Origin: Rubricoccus sp038746605 | Lineage (GTDB): Bacteria > Bacteroidota > Rhodothermia > Rhodothermales > Rubricoccaceae | Length of the DNA: 64,000 nucleotides | Assembly (NCBI GenBank): GCA_038746605.1 | Contig: JBCDKM010000010.1 | Coordinates: forward strand, 1 to 64,000 | Direction: 5' to 3' | Shown: piece after piece, positions 34,413 to 42,581 of the stretch | Position numbering within the stretch: position 1 is the stretch's first letter | How the letters are laid out: every line of letters starts with the position of its first letter | Program-made: the position numbers and the translations under genes | Notes under the pieces: generated by a model | What the model was told of the DNA's origin: nothing | Database searches by the model: none | Seen by the model: the letters and a program-made list of their open reading frames with translations, nothing else

Positions 34413-35783
34413 ATGAACGAGACCCTGCCAGCACCTCCGAAGCGACTTCTCGGCGTCCTCTTCCTCGGGACGCTCCTCGGCGCGCTCGATATCGCCATCG
34501 TTGGGCCCGCCCTCCCGGCGCTGCGCGAGGCCTTCGCACTGTCCGAGCGCGCCGTGGCCTGGACGTTCACCGCGTTCGTGCTCGCCAACCTCGCCGGGCT
34601 TCCCGTCACCTCCGCATTGGCCGACCGCGCGGGCCGACGACGCGTCTACCTCGCCTGCATCGCGACGTTCGCACTCGGGACCGTCGTTGTGGCGTCTGCC
34701 CCCTCGTTTGGTGTTCTGCTCGCGGGGCGAGTCGTCCAGGGCATCGGAGCCTCCGGCATCTTCCCCGTCGCGACGGCCGTCATCGGCGACGCGTACCCGC
34801 CCGAGCGGCGAGGCCGGGCGGTGGGATTGCTAGGCTCTGTCTTCGGCGTGGCCTTCCTGATCGGCCCCGCCCTCGGCGGCATCGTCCTGGCCCTCGCGAG
34901 TTGGCGCTGGCTCTTCGCGCTCACGTTGCCACTCGCGGCCTTCGTCCTCTGGATCTCGGCACGGAGGCTCCCCGAGTCTCGCGCCGCCGAGCCGCGCCCG
35001 TTCGATGCCGCCGGAACGCTTACACTCGCCGTCCTGCTCGTCGCCTTGGTCGTCGGTCTGAGCGGCCTGGATGCGGCGGGCATTGCCGCCAGCCTGGCGA
35101 AACCGGTGGTCTGGGGACCGCTCCTGCTCGCGGCGCTGCTTGTGCCGGTCCTGGCGATGATCGAGCGCCGCGCGCCAGCGCCTCTCCTCCGGCCGGGGCT
35201 GATCGCGCGCCGTCCGGTTCAGATCGCGTGCCTTCTCGCCGTCGGCGTTGGCATTGTGGAGGCGACGTTCGTGCTGCTCTCGGACTACGCGGTAGTCGCG
35301 TTCCTCGTGGAGGAGTCCACAGCCTCGTACTTACTGCTCCCGCTGGTCGCGGGCGTCGCGGTGGGGGCCCCCGTGGCGGGACGCTTGTTGGACCGGGTCG
35401 GCGCGCGCACCGTCGTAACGGTGGCAGCGGTTCTTCTCACCGTGGGAATGGGCGTGGTCGCGGCCGCGCCCTCGCTTGGCGTCCACATCGCAGGCACCGT
35501 CGTCCTCGGCCTCGGGCTCTCGGGCATCCTGGGGTCATCGCTCAGTTACATCCTGCTAGCGGAGGCGGGGCGCGAGGAGCGCGCCGTGGCGCAGGGGCTC
35601 TCCACGATCTTCCTGAGCACGGGCCAGTTGGTCGGAGCCTCGGTACTCGCTGCTCTTGCAGCCTCGTCCACCGTTCCAGAGGAAGGCTACCGTCTCGGCT
35701 TTGCTCTCGTCACGGCAACAGCCCTAACGTTGCTGCTCGCAGCACGATTCCTGCCTGTGACCTTAGGCAAGGAGACGCGGTAA
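34413..35783 (+). CDS. MFS transporter, DHA (drug:H+) type
   Basis: This 456-residue membrane protein has about 12-14 helices. The first helix GVLFLGTLLGALDIAIVGPALP matches the DHA2 motif (LDxTIVNVALP-like), followed by loop 2-3 ALADRAGRRRVYL (motif A) and GRVVQGIGASGIFPVATAVI (motif C-like). These proteins usually export drugs or toxic metabolites by proton antiport. It is separated from hemL by 87 bp and a hairpin, so it may be independent. Export of a porphyrin or haem precursor is possible from context only. Confidence 0.85.
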   Translation: MNETLPAPPKRLLGVLFLGTLLGALDIAIVGPALPALREAFALSERAVAWTFTAFVLANLAGLPVTSALADRAGRRRVYLACIATFALGTVVVASAPSFGVLLAGRVVQGIGASGIFPVATAVIGDAYPPERRGRAVGLLGSVFGVAFLIGPALGGIVLALASWRWLFALTLPLAAFVLWISARRLPESRAAEPRPFDAAGTLTLAVLLVALVVGLSGLDAAGIAASLAKPVVWGPLLLAALLVPVLAMIERRAPAPLLRPGLIARRPVQIACLLAVGVGIVEATFVLLSDYAVVAFLVEESTASYLLLPLVAGVAVGAPVAGRLLDRVGARTVVTVAAVLLTVGMGVVAAAPSLGVHIAGTVVLGLGLSGILGSSLSYILLAEAGREERAVAQGLSTIFLSTGQLVGASVLAALAASSTVPEEGYRLGFALVTATALTLLLAARFLPVTLGKETR

Positions 35784-36067
35784 TCGCGCTCGACGATAGA
35801 GAGACCGTAGCATCTCGGTCAGGCCTGGAGCGGGACGCAGCCGGGTAGTAGTCGCGGCTCCCATGGAGATGGGATTCCCGGCGCTTCGTCCGGGGAGGGG
35901 CGGACAGCTTCCGCGCTCAGGGACTCACCGTTTTCGAGGCGGTAGAGGTCTCCCTGAGGCTATTCCCGCCGCCGGACTCACCAGCACAGCCGTCGCCTAC
36001 GGGCCAATCCGAAAAAGTAGTCCTCTGCTGGGACGGGCACCGCCGCCACACGATCACTGCGTAGGCG
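35784..36067. other. Host intergenic sequence left of the island
   Basis: This stretch follows the MFS gene and ends at the attachment site. I see no convincing gene, RNA or hairpin. It is presumed to be chromosomal flank that was next to the tRNA-Val gene before the island entered. Confidence 0.4.
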
Positions 36068-36085
36068 GGTGGGCCCTGTTGGATT
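36068..36085. repeat. Left attachment site (att direct repeat)
   Basis: The 18 bp GGTGGGCCCTGTTGGATT exactly repeat at 56558-56575, where they form the 3' end of the tRNA-Val gene (acceptor plus T arm). Only this piece of the tRNA is present here. This is the pattern left when an integrase uses a tRNA 3' end as its target, and it marks the left border of the 20.5-kb element. Confidence 0.85.
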
Positions 36086-36268
36086 ACACAAGAGACCCGG
36101 AACTACCCTAGACTCACTACCCAAAAACAACTTCAGGAGGCTAAAATCTGCTATCTTGGGCTTGGTCGCCTCCAATACTCGGGACGTTCCCGGCCGAAAA
36201 ATGGTACCCATAATGGTACCCATTCCAGGCTGAGGTGGCCCGCTGCTGATCTCCACGCCTCCGCTCCG
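36086..36268. promoter_or_regulatory. Left end of island, integrase promoter region
   Basis: This 183-bp stretch between the attachment site and the integrase holds the paired arm repeats at 36201-36223 and a palindrome-like CGGGACGTTCCCG at about 36180-36192. It is AT-richer than its flanks (for example CCCAAAAACAACTTC). Confidence 0.5.
36201..36223. repeat. Left arm-type repeats, two copies of ATGGTACCCAT
   Basis: Two identical 11-mers begin 12 bp apart (36201 and 36213). The same pair with the same spacing and orientation lies at 56494-56514 inside the right end. Matched repeats inside both ends of an element are typical of integrase arm-binding sites. Confidence 0.65.
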
Positions 36269-37585
36269 ATGCGTCTCTCACTCGTCGCTCTACCAAAACC
36301 CAACCGGAGGGGCGAAGTGCCACTCTATGTCCGCCTATCGCACGGCGACGGGACCAAACGCCACGTCGCGCTCGGACTTCGCGTTCACAAATCTGACTGG
36401 AACCCCAAGAAGAAGGAAGTTCGACGCTCGGCACTTGACTCCGATCAACTGAACCGCGTGCTGGCAGAGCGATTGGCGACCGCACAACGTGCCATCACTG
36501 AACTCGTGGGAGAGAGTCGGTATCTCCACCTCGACCGAGCGAAAGCAACGGTCGAAGCGGCTCTCCATCCTGAACCCGAGCCGGAGCCCGATGCTGTCCC
36601 TGGTGTTCTCGCGTACGGCCGTCAGATCCAGGCCGACTGGGAGGCACGGGGCAAGATCGGGACTTCCCTTGTGTACGGAACGGCCCTCAATCACTTCGCG
36701 GAGACAGTTCGCCGTGAAACAGGAGCAAACGATATACCTATCACGGACCTGACCCCGGCTCTCCTGCGCACACACGAGTCGCGTCTCCTCGCTTCGCCCC
36801 CCAAGGGACTCGGTCATAAGCGGAACTACGCGGCTAAACAGCTTTCCACGATTCGGGCTGTGCTTCGACGAGCGGCCCGAGACGGCGTAGAGGGAGCCGT
36901 CACCGCTGCGACTGTGGCCGCGACCGTGCGGATCAAACGGGAGCGGGTCGAGAAACCCCGTCTCTCACTCACTGAAGTGCAGGTACTCACCGACGCCCGC
37001 GCCGGGCTGACCGGTCGCGCGGCCGATGCTCTTGACTGGTGGCTTTTTGCGTTCTACGCAGGCGGCATGCGCTTTGGTGATGTAGCGACGCTCCGGTGGA
37101 CACATATTGAGCGAGACACCAGTGGAATGCCGGTGTACGTCCGATGGCGCCAGCGAAAAACAGGGGATGCGCAGGGTGTCCCCTTGCTTACTCCGGCTAC
37201 TGAGGTTCTCACCCGGTGGCACCAGCGCACCGGACCCAATGGCCCCGAGCATTCGCCGTTCGTTTTCGCCTTAGTTACCGAGGCGGAACTAGCAGATCCT
37301 CGAACGGCGCGGTCTCGACTCCAATCCATGAACGCCGTCGCGCGGAAGTACGTCCGGCAGGTATCGGAGTCTCACAACGTTCCATACGTGGGATTTCACG
37401 GGGCTCGGCACTCGTTTGCAGACGTGCTCCGCCAGAACGGCGCGAGTGTCTATACCATCTCGAAGGCTCTCGGGCACTCCTCCATCGCCGTCACGGAGGC
37501 GTACCTCTCTGCGTTTGATAGAGCCGACGTGGAGGCTGAGATGCGAAGTGCCTTCGCCGCGCTTGCAGAGGAGCCTTCTGCCTGA
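36269..37585 (+). CDS. int: Tyrosine recombinase (integrase)
   Basis: This 438-residue integrase belongs to the family used by Bacteroidota integrative elements. Residues 1-100 form an arm-binding domain (VALPKPNRRGEVPLYVRL...HVALGLRVHKSDWNPKKKEV), about 115-215 the SAM-like core-binding domain, and 230-435 the catalytic domain. The catalytic set is complete: R268 (GGMRFGD), Lys near 295 (RKTGD), H377-G-A-R380, H403 (LGHSS) and nucleophile Y412 (TEAYLS). It sits next to the left attachment site, reading inward, and should catalyse integration into and excision from the tRNA-Val gene. Confidence 0.93.
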   Translation: MRLSLVALPKPNRRGEVPLYVRLSHGDGTKRHVALGLRVHKSDWNPKKKEVRRSALDSDQLNRVLAERLATAQRAITELVGESRYLHLDRAKATVEAALHPEPEPEPDAVPGVLAYGRQIQADWEARGKIGTSLVYGTALNHFAETVRRETGANDIPITDLTPALLRTHESRLLASPPKGLGHKRNYAAKQLSTIRAVLRRAARDGVEGAVTAATVAATVRIKRERVEKPRLSLTEVQVLTDARAGLTGRAADALDWWLFAFYAGGMRFGDVATLRWTHIERDTSGMPVYVRWRQRKTGDAQGVPLLTPATEVLTRWHQRTGPNGPEHSPFVFALVTEAELADPRTARSRLQSMNAVARKYVRQVSESHNVPYVGFHGARHSFADVLRQNGASVYTISKALGHSSIAVTEAYLSAFDRADVEAEMRSAFAALAEEPSA

Positions 37586-37620
37586 ACTGCCGTAGTATCT
37601 CTACCGAAGCCAACATCGCG

Positions 37621-37842
37621 ATGCAAGCCCACAGAACCGAAACCACCGTTGGCGGTGACGGCTCCGTTACTATCCAGGGTGTCCCCTTTCCCGAAGGCGA
37701 GGCTGTGGAAGTGATCGTTCTCCCCACGAGCGACAGCGAACGAGAGCCGCGAGCCCCACGCCAGCCCGGATCGGCGCGTGGGCTCATCACCGTGCCCGAC
37801 GACTTCGATGCGCCTCTGAGTGACTTCGAGCCCTACACGTAG
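37621..37842 (+). CDS. Putative antitoxin of a VapBC-like pair
   Basis: A 73-residue protein whose N-terminal half (TETTVGGDGSVTIQGVPFPEGEAVEVIVLP) has the swapped-hairpin look of AbrB/DUF2281-type antitoxins, with a polar tail (FDAPLSDFEPYT) of the kind that wraps a PIN toxin. It ends 3 bp before the PIN gene. The order antitoxin-toxin and the spacing are typical. Confidence 0.7.
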   Translation: MQAHRTETTVGGDGSVTIQGVPFPEGEAVEVIVLPTSDSEREPRAPRQPGSARGLITVPDDFDAPLSDFEPYT

Positions 37843-37845
37843 CCT

Positions 37846-38235
37846 GTGCGCGTCCTCCTCGACACCCACGCGCTGCTCTGGTTTCTAGCGGACGATGCCC
37901 GCCTCGGGAGGCGAGCAGAAGCCCTCATCCGTGACGCAGGTACCGATGTGCTCGTGAGCACGGCGAGCCTATGGGAGATCGCCATCAAGCATTCCCTGGG
38001 GAAGCTCCCGCTGGCACAACCCTTCGCCGAGATGTTTCCGGCCCAGCTCAAAGCGAATGACTTCGAGATCCTTACGATCCAGTCTGAGCATCTCGTCCGT
38101 ATGGTGGGTCTCCCCTTCCATCACCGAGATCCGTTCGACCGTCTGCTAATCGCCCAGGCGCTCGCAGAGGACATACCGCTTCTGTCACGCGACGGGTCCT
38201 TCGGGGTATACGATGTGGGCATCGTCTGGCAGTGA
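37846..38235 (+). CDS. PIN-domain toxin, VapC-like ribonuclease
   Basis: This 129-residue protein starts with GTG at 37846. It carries the PIN acidic residues in LLDTHALLWFL (Asp6), S-L-W-E-I-A-I-K and H-R-D-P-F-D-R-L-L-I-A-Q-A. PIN toxins cut tRNA or rRNA when freed from their antitoxin. Next to an integrase, the pair probably stabilises the island or acts in abortive defence. It may also be an untethered partner of the CRISPR locus, but nothing shows that. Confidence 0.85.
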   Translation: MRVLLDTHALLWFLADDARLGRRAEALIRDAGTDVLVSTASLWEIAIKHSLGKLPLAQPFAEMFPAQLKANDFEILTIQSEHLVRMVGLPFHHRDPFDRLLIAQALAEDIPLLSRDGSFGVYDVGIVWQ

Positions 38236-38649
38236 CTACGCTCCCTTGTTTCGGCCTGAAATCTGCTCCGGCGCGCTCTCCGTCGCGAGCCACGCCTCGA
38301 GGTCCGTGCGCTTCACCCGCCACCCCCGACTGGTTCGCGTAGCAGAGAGTGGACCTCGATCTGAAAGTCCAGCCTTGATCCATGCCAAGACGGTCTCGGC
38401 CCGGCGCCGTCCGGTAAGCCCAGCATAGGCGGCTGCCTCGTCTGTAGTGATCCACTCCTTCAGACCCGCCCGTGTAGCTGCTGCTTCCAAACGCTCGGTG
38501 AGTTGACGCAGGGTCTGCTCGTACCGCTCCGCTGCTGCATGCGCACCCGCCTCGGTCGCCTCGGCTACTAAGGCCGCGAGTTCATGCCGCGAGAGCGTCA
38601 CGACCTCGACGGTCGGGCGAGACGTACCAGATGAGCGAGACGCATCCAC
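38236..38649 (-). CDS. Excisionase-like helix-turn-helix protein
   Basis: A GTG at 38649 follows the XRE gene stop by 4 bp and gives 137 residues; the frame is open upstream through the XRE gene, but that is overlap. Residues 15-60 are an Ala/Glu-rich coiled coil (SRHELAALVAEATEAG), and residues 70-125 a MerR/excisionase-type HTH (WITTDEAAAYAGLTGRRR...RGWRVKRTDLEAWLA). It may be the recombination directionality factor of the element or a DNA-binding partner of the XRE regulator. The start is uncertain. Confidence 0.65.
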   Translation of the reverse strand: MDASRSSGTSRPTVEVVTLSRHELAALVAEATEAGAHAAAERYEQTLRQLTERLEAAATRAGLKEWITTDEAAAYAGLTGRRRAETVLAWIKAGLSDRGPLSATRTSRGWRVKRTDLEAWLATESAPEQISGRNKGA

Positions 38650-38653
38650 TGCT

Positions 38654-39025
38654 CTAATCGTCGTCTTCGCTTTGCTCGGAGTCCCCACTGAGGGCCTTAA
38701 GCACGAGGTACCCGATGCCACCGGTCAGCAGCAAAGCGCCGAGGTGGCGGAGGGCCTCATCAGATTGGGCAGGTTGCGGGCCGTAGTGCTCCGGTTCGTC
38801 CTCCAACTCTGGGTACGGCCCTTCGTACGTGCCGAATACGTCGAGCCAGAGTTTGTAGAGGAGGGCTGCTGCCCACGGCTTGGGCTCGTACGCCCCGGAC
38901 TCCCACCTCTGAACCGTGGCATAGGTAATACCAAGGAAAGCACCGAGACGGCGCTGACTCCAGCCAAGGGTGTGGCGGAGGTAGATGATCTCCGCAGGAG
39001 TGAGGATCTCGTAATACTCAGGCAT
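38654..39025 (-). CDS. XRE-family regulator with C-terminal membrane-like segment
   Basis: The 123-residue protein has an XRE helix-turn-helix at residues 8-50 (LTPAEIIYLRHTLGWSQRRLGAFLG...QRWESGAYEPKP), a linker of acidic and proline residues, and a short hydrophobic helix (LGALLLTGGIGYLVLKAL) before an acidic tail. This layout suggests a repressor tethered to the membrane, or a helix used for multimerisation. It is divergent from the gene at 39126 across a 100-bp region containing duplicated operator-like sequences. Confidence 0.8.
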   Translation of the reverse strand: MPEYYEILTPAEIIYLRHTLGWSQRRLGAFLGITYATVQRWESGAYEPKPWAAALLYKLWLDVFGTYEGPYPELEDEPEHYGPQPAQSDEALRHLGALLLTGGIGYLVLKALSGDSEQSEDDD

Positions 39026-39036
39026 CCGATCGTGCT

Positions 39037-39087
39037 TGGCACGCCATGTGTCGTGGGCCTATACTACGCTATGGCACGCGATGTGTC
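39037..39087. promoter_or_regulatory. Divergent promoter with paired operator-like repeats
   Basis: TGGCACGCCATGTGTC (39037-39052) is repeated as TGGCACGCGATGTGTC (39072-39087), 35 bp apart. Each copy has a dyad look (GGCAC...GTGTC). TATACT, a good -10 box, lies between them. They probably bind the XRE repressor encoded next door and control both directions. Confidence 0.6.
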
Positions 39088-39125
39088 AAGAAGGTCCGTG
39101 CTCCAACTCGCCTCCGTCTCCGCCG

Positions 39126-39893
39126 ATGCCATCTCTATACACCCGGTCCCGCGACGCCCTACCACGTGGCGCCAAGATGATCGCATCTGATATCGCAGGT
39201 CGAGCGGAGATCGAAATGCGGAAGGCTAAGCGCTGTGCCAGAGCCGTTAGACATGAGTTGGAGCACCTCAGTTTCATGGAGGAGCTCGTACGCCCACGGT
39301 GGGGACATGAGCGAGAGGCCATCTTCTCTCGCTACCGGTCACGCACCTATTTGCCAGACGCTGATGACGTTCGATTGGAAAAGGCAGAGCGGCAAGCAGC
39401 AGCACTTCGTGAGCTAGAGGATGGAATCAAAGCACAGAAGGAAGAATGGAAAGCCGAGCGCGAGCGGCTGCAATCGAAACGTGCCAAACTGGAAGAGCAG
39501 GCGTCCCAGGTGCGGGAATGGAGTCAAAGGCTAACGACGCTAGAGATTTCAGAAGAAGGCCTCGCCCCTTGGGATACCGAGGCGTTGGAGGCCTACAGGA
39601 GATGGGGCGAACTCCCCGAGGCTACCCCTGAGGAGCGAGTGGTACTAACAGGAAAGGACGTCGAAGCCCTTTTTCAGGAGCGCCTCGGAGTCTCGCGTTC
39701 TCTCTACTACGGGCGCTTCCGCCCCCTCCTGAAGACCTATCTCCTCTCAGCCGCAACCTGGGCGTTGTATACAGACGGGTACTACTACGAGACTCGCCCC
39801 AACTCTGGAAAGCGGTGGAGACGAGACGAGGTAGAAGCCCTTCTCCGCTACCTCCAGACAGGCTCCGTGCTAGTGGGACAACGTGCGGCGTAG
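39126..39893 (+). CDS. Coiled-coil protein with C-terminal DNA-binding-like motif
   Basis: From the ATG at 39126 the protein has 255 residues. A Lys/Arg-rich start leads to a long charged coiled coil (KAERQAAALRELEDGIKAQ, then EERLQSKRAKLEEQASQV-like heptads, about residues 80-145). The C-terminus reads LTGKDVEALFQERLGVSRSL...GKRWRRDEVEALLRYLQ, which looks like a winged helix of the excisionase class. The family was not recognised. It is the first gene transcribed toward RT-cas1, with 72 bp to the next gene. Roles as an element replication/partition factor or a CRISPR-linked DNA-binding protein are both possible. Confidence 0.6.
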   Translation: MPSLYTRSRDALPRGAKMIASDIAGRAEIEMRKAKRCARAVRHELEHLSFMEELVRPRWGHEREAIFSRYRSRTYLPDADDVRLEKAERQAAALRELEDGIKAQKEEWKAERERLQSKRAKLEEQASQVREWSQRLTTLEISEEGLAPWDTEALEAYRRWGELPEATPEERVVLTGKDVEALFQERLGVSRSLYYGRFRPLLKTYLLSAATWALYTDGYYYETRPNSGKRWRRDEVEALLRYLQTGSVLVGQRAA

Positions 39894-39965
39894 GATCTGT
39901 CCGTGGCTGAGTGACTGTGATTGCCTGCGGACCTCTATCCTCGGCGCACATCCTTCCCCACGGAT

Positions 39966-40460
39966 ATGTCTGGTCTCGACTGGTTTGCCCTTGTCTCTGG
40001 CGTCCTGTCCATCCTAGGTACGCTCGTTTCCATCGGAGCTGCCATCGCGGCCTTCCGGCAGGCCCGCCGAGCGGCGGATGAAACTGCTCTCCTACGCGAG
40101 GAGACCCGAAAAGAGACGGCCCGCCTCGACCATCTGATCCCCATCGTGTTGCAGCGGCACGACGGAGAGGCAGAGTACACTCTCCAGGCGCCGATCAGAA
40201 GGCGAGACATCGCAAGAGCGGAGATCCTTGGACGTCTCGGGACCGTGCGACGCACACCGCTGGCGTATGACAAAAAGCAAGGCTTTGTGCTGCGGGCGAC
40301 GTCAAACCCGGACTTTTTCGATGCCTTGGACCGCGTCCGCACGTCCTCGAATCCGAAGGACCGCCTGCTCGTGACCTGCTACCCCGCCGAGCCAGACGAC
40401 CGGCCGGTCTTTCAGCATGAGTTCGACCAGTTCGATCTCCCGGTTCGTCCTGTGATCTGA
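39966..40460 (+). CDS. Small membrane-anchored protein coupled to RT-cas1
   Basis: From the ATG at 39966 it has 164 residues. Residues 4-31 form one N-terminal transmembrane helix (FALVSGVLSILGTLVSIGAA), followed by a basic-amphipathic linker (FRQARRAADETALLREETRKE) and a soluble C-terminal domain of about 110 residues (HLIPIVLQRHDGEAEYTLQ...LLVTCYPAEPDDRPVF). No family was recognised. Its stop is only 3 bp before the RT-cas1 start, so the two are almost surely co-translated. It may tether or regulate the spacer-acquisition machinery; this is inference from position. Confidence 0.65.
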   Translation: MSGLDWFALVSGVLSILGTLVSIGAAIAAFRQARRAADETALLREETRKETARLDHLIPIVLQRHDGEAEYTLQAPIRRRDIARAEILGRLGTVRRTPLAYDKKQGFVLRATSNPDFFDALDRVRTSSNPKDRLLVTCYPAEPDDRPVFQHEFDQFDLPVRPVI

Positions 40461-40463
40461 CCG

Positions 40464-42581
40464 ATGGCACCCGTAACCCTGGAGGCGATCGTTCGCGCCC
40501 TTCCGTCAGGCTGGGGCCGCACCCGAGCAGGCACTCCGATGGCGGGGTCTGACGGTGTGACCGTGGACCGCTTCGCTCTCCACCTCGATGCGGAGATGGA
40601 CCGCCTCGCCCGCGACGTTCTCACTGAGACGTACCAGCCCGAGCCTCTCTTCGCCTTCGAGATCCCGAAGGCGTCTGGGGGACGCCGGAAGCTGGCCGTC
40701 CCGACCGTACGCGACCGCGTAGTGCAGGGCGCGGCTCTGGAGGCGTTGACTCCCCTGGTGGAGCGAGAACTGAGCGAAAGCACGTATGCCTACCGCGAAG
40801 GCCGCTCTGTGCAGCAGGCCGTCGCGGAGATCGAGCGGCTACGCGATGAGGGCTATCGCTACGTGGTAGATGCTGACGTGGAGAGCTTTTTCGACACCGT
40901 AGACCACGACCGGCTGATCGAGCGCGTCGGTCGGTTGGTAGACGACTCACGCGTTCTCCGGCTCATTCGCGCCTGGGTCTCGGTAGACGCGATGTGGTAC
41001 GGTCGTCGCGTCTCTCGGTCGCGTGGACTTCCGCAAGGGTCAGCGCTTTCTCCCCTCCTTGCCAACCTCGTGCTGGACGACCTGGACGAGGCGTTAGAGG
41101 CCGACGGCCACCGGATCGTCCGCTATGCCGACGATTTCGTCATCCTCGCTCGGACGGCTGACCGGGCAGAAGACGCGCTCGAACTGACGGAGGAAACGCT
41201 AGCCTCGCTCAAACTCCGCCTCCATCCCGAGAAAACCGCCCTCACCACCTTCGAGACGGGGTTCCGATTCCTCGGCACCCTCTTCGTCCGCTCCCTCGCA
41301 CTCCCGTCGGCACATCCACTTCAGATTGGCGTGCCCCGCACCACGCCGTCTGCCCCATCACTCATTCCCGCCGATCTCGGCGAGACCGCGCTCGGCCGCG
41401 CCTTCCAGGCCGCGCTCGATGCCGAGGGGCTTCGCCTCGATGACCTTCTCGCACGGCTCGATTCACCCGATCCTGTTCCTCTACCGCCGGAGCCTCTCGA
41501 TACGCCGCCACCGACGCCCATAGGCCCGCAGCCTCCGGCTGAGCCTGAGCCGTTCGATCTCGCGCCTGGGGCCGAGCCGCTCATGCGAACGCTCTACATC
41601 GAAACGCAAGGGGCGTGGCTTCGCGTCCAACGCGACCGGTTCCGAGTGACCGTGGGGCGAGATCCGAGGAAGGAGGTGCTGGAAGTCCCCGTGGCAGAGG
41701 TGGACCGCGTTCTCCTCTTCGGGACCTGCCTGGTGACACCCGCTGCGCTCCGGCGGTGCTTCCGCGAACACATCACCGTGGCGTGGGTCTCGCGAGCGGG
41801 GCGTCCCTACGGCCAGACCGAGGCCGCACGACCAGACCATGCCGCACGGATCCAGCGCCAGGCCCTCCGTCAGGTGGACGCGGAGTTCCGCCTCCGCACC
41901 TCGGTCTCCATCATCCGGGCGAAGCTGAGCAACACCCGACGACTGCTGCGGAGGCTGGGCCCCGGCAACCCACCGGTGGTAGCTGCCGCCAACGAGCATT
42001 CGCGCCTGATCGCACGAGTCTCCAAGGCGCGAGACCTTGACACGGTTCGGGGCCTGGAAGGCCAAGCGGCGGCGGTGTACTTCGATGTCTTCGGACACCT
42101 GATCCGAAACGATGGCTTCTCGTTCGATGGCCGCGAGAAACGTCCGCCCACTGATCCGATCAATGCTCTGCTCAGCTTTGGATACACGCTCCTGCACCAG
42201 AACGTCCACGCCATGCTCCGGCTGCATCGGCTCTCGCCATACATCGGCGTCTTGCATGCCCACCGGCCAGGACACCCCGCTCTCGCGAGCGACCTCGTGG
42301 AGGAGTGGCGTTTCCTCGCCGAGCGACTGGCACTCCGGCTCGTGAATGAGCAGACCCTCTCGCCCGATGACTTCGCAGAGCCCGAAGGACGGGGGGTACG
42401 GCTCAGGCCCGAGGCGCGGCGCCGCTACCTCCGCGCGTTCGAGGCGACGCTCCACCGGCGGGTTCTCCATCCTGATGCCTCCGCGCCTGTGTCGTACCGC
42501 CGCTGCATGGAGCTTCAGGTGCGGCGGTACGTGCAGGCGCTCCAGGGCCTACCGACGTATTCCCCCTTCCGGTTCACCTAA
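40464..42581 (+). CDS. cas1: Reverse transcriptase-Cas1 fusion
   Basis: This 705-residue fusion combines a group II intron-like reverse transcriptase with the Cas1 integrase, as in RNA-capable type III spacer acquisition. The RT (residues about 15-290) has RKLAVPTVRDRVVQ, catalytic D136 in VVDADVESFFD, RGLPQGSALSPLLANL and the YADD box at 221-224. A proline-rich linker (about 330-370) follows. The Cas1 domain begins near M374 (TLYIETQGAWLRV) and has the metal-binding residues E532 (GLEGQAAA), H598 (GVLHAHRPG) and D610 (ASDLVEEWR). There is no N-terminal Cas6 domain; cas6 is elsewhere in the locus. Both active sites look intact. It overlaps cas2 by 1 bp. Confidence 0.96.
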   Translation: MAPVTLEAIVRALPSGWGRTRAGTPMAGSDGVTVDRFALHLDAEMDRLARDVLTETYQPEPLFAFEIPKASGGRRKLAVPTVRDRVVQGAALEALTPLVERELSESTYAYREGRSVQQAVAEIERLRDEGYRYVVDADVESFFDTVDHDRLIERVGRLVDDSRVLRLIRAWVSVDAMWYGRRVSRSRGLPQGSALSPLLANLVLDDLDEALEADGHRIVRYADDFVILARTADRAEDALELTEETLASLKLRLHPEKTALTTFETGFRFLGTLFVRSLALPSAHPLQIGVPRTTPSAPSLIPADLGETALGRAFQAALDAEGLRLDDLLARLDSPDPVPLPPEPLDTPPPTPIGPQPPAEPEPFDLAPGAEPLMRTLYIETQGAWLRVQRDRFRVTVGRDPRKEVLEVPVAEVDRVLLFGTCLVTPAALRRCFREHITVAWVSRAGRPYGQTEAARPDHAARIQRQALRQVDAEFRLRTSVSIIRAKLSNTRRLLRRLGPGNPPVVAAANEHSRLIARVSKARDLDTVRGLEGQAAAVYFDVFGHLIRNDGFSFDGREKRPPTDPINALLSFGYTLLHQNVHAMLRLHRLSPYIGVLHAHRPGHPALASDLVEEWRFLAERLALRLVNEQTLSPDDFAEPEGRGVRLRPEARRRYLRAFEATLHRRVLHPDASAPVSYRRCMELQVRRYVQALQGLPTYSPFRFT

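Noticed and set aside
36068..36085. A second tRNA gene at the left border
   Set aside because: Only the 3' end of the tRNA is present; it is the attachment-site duplicate.
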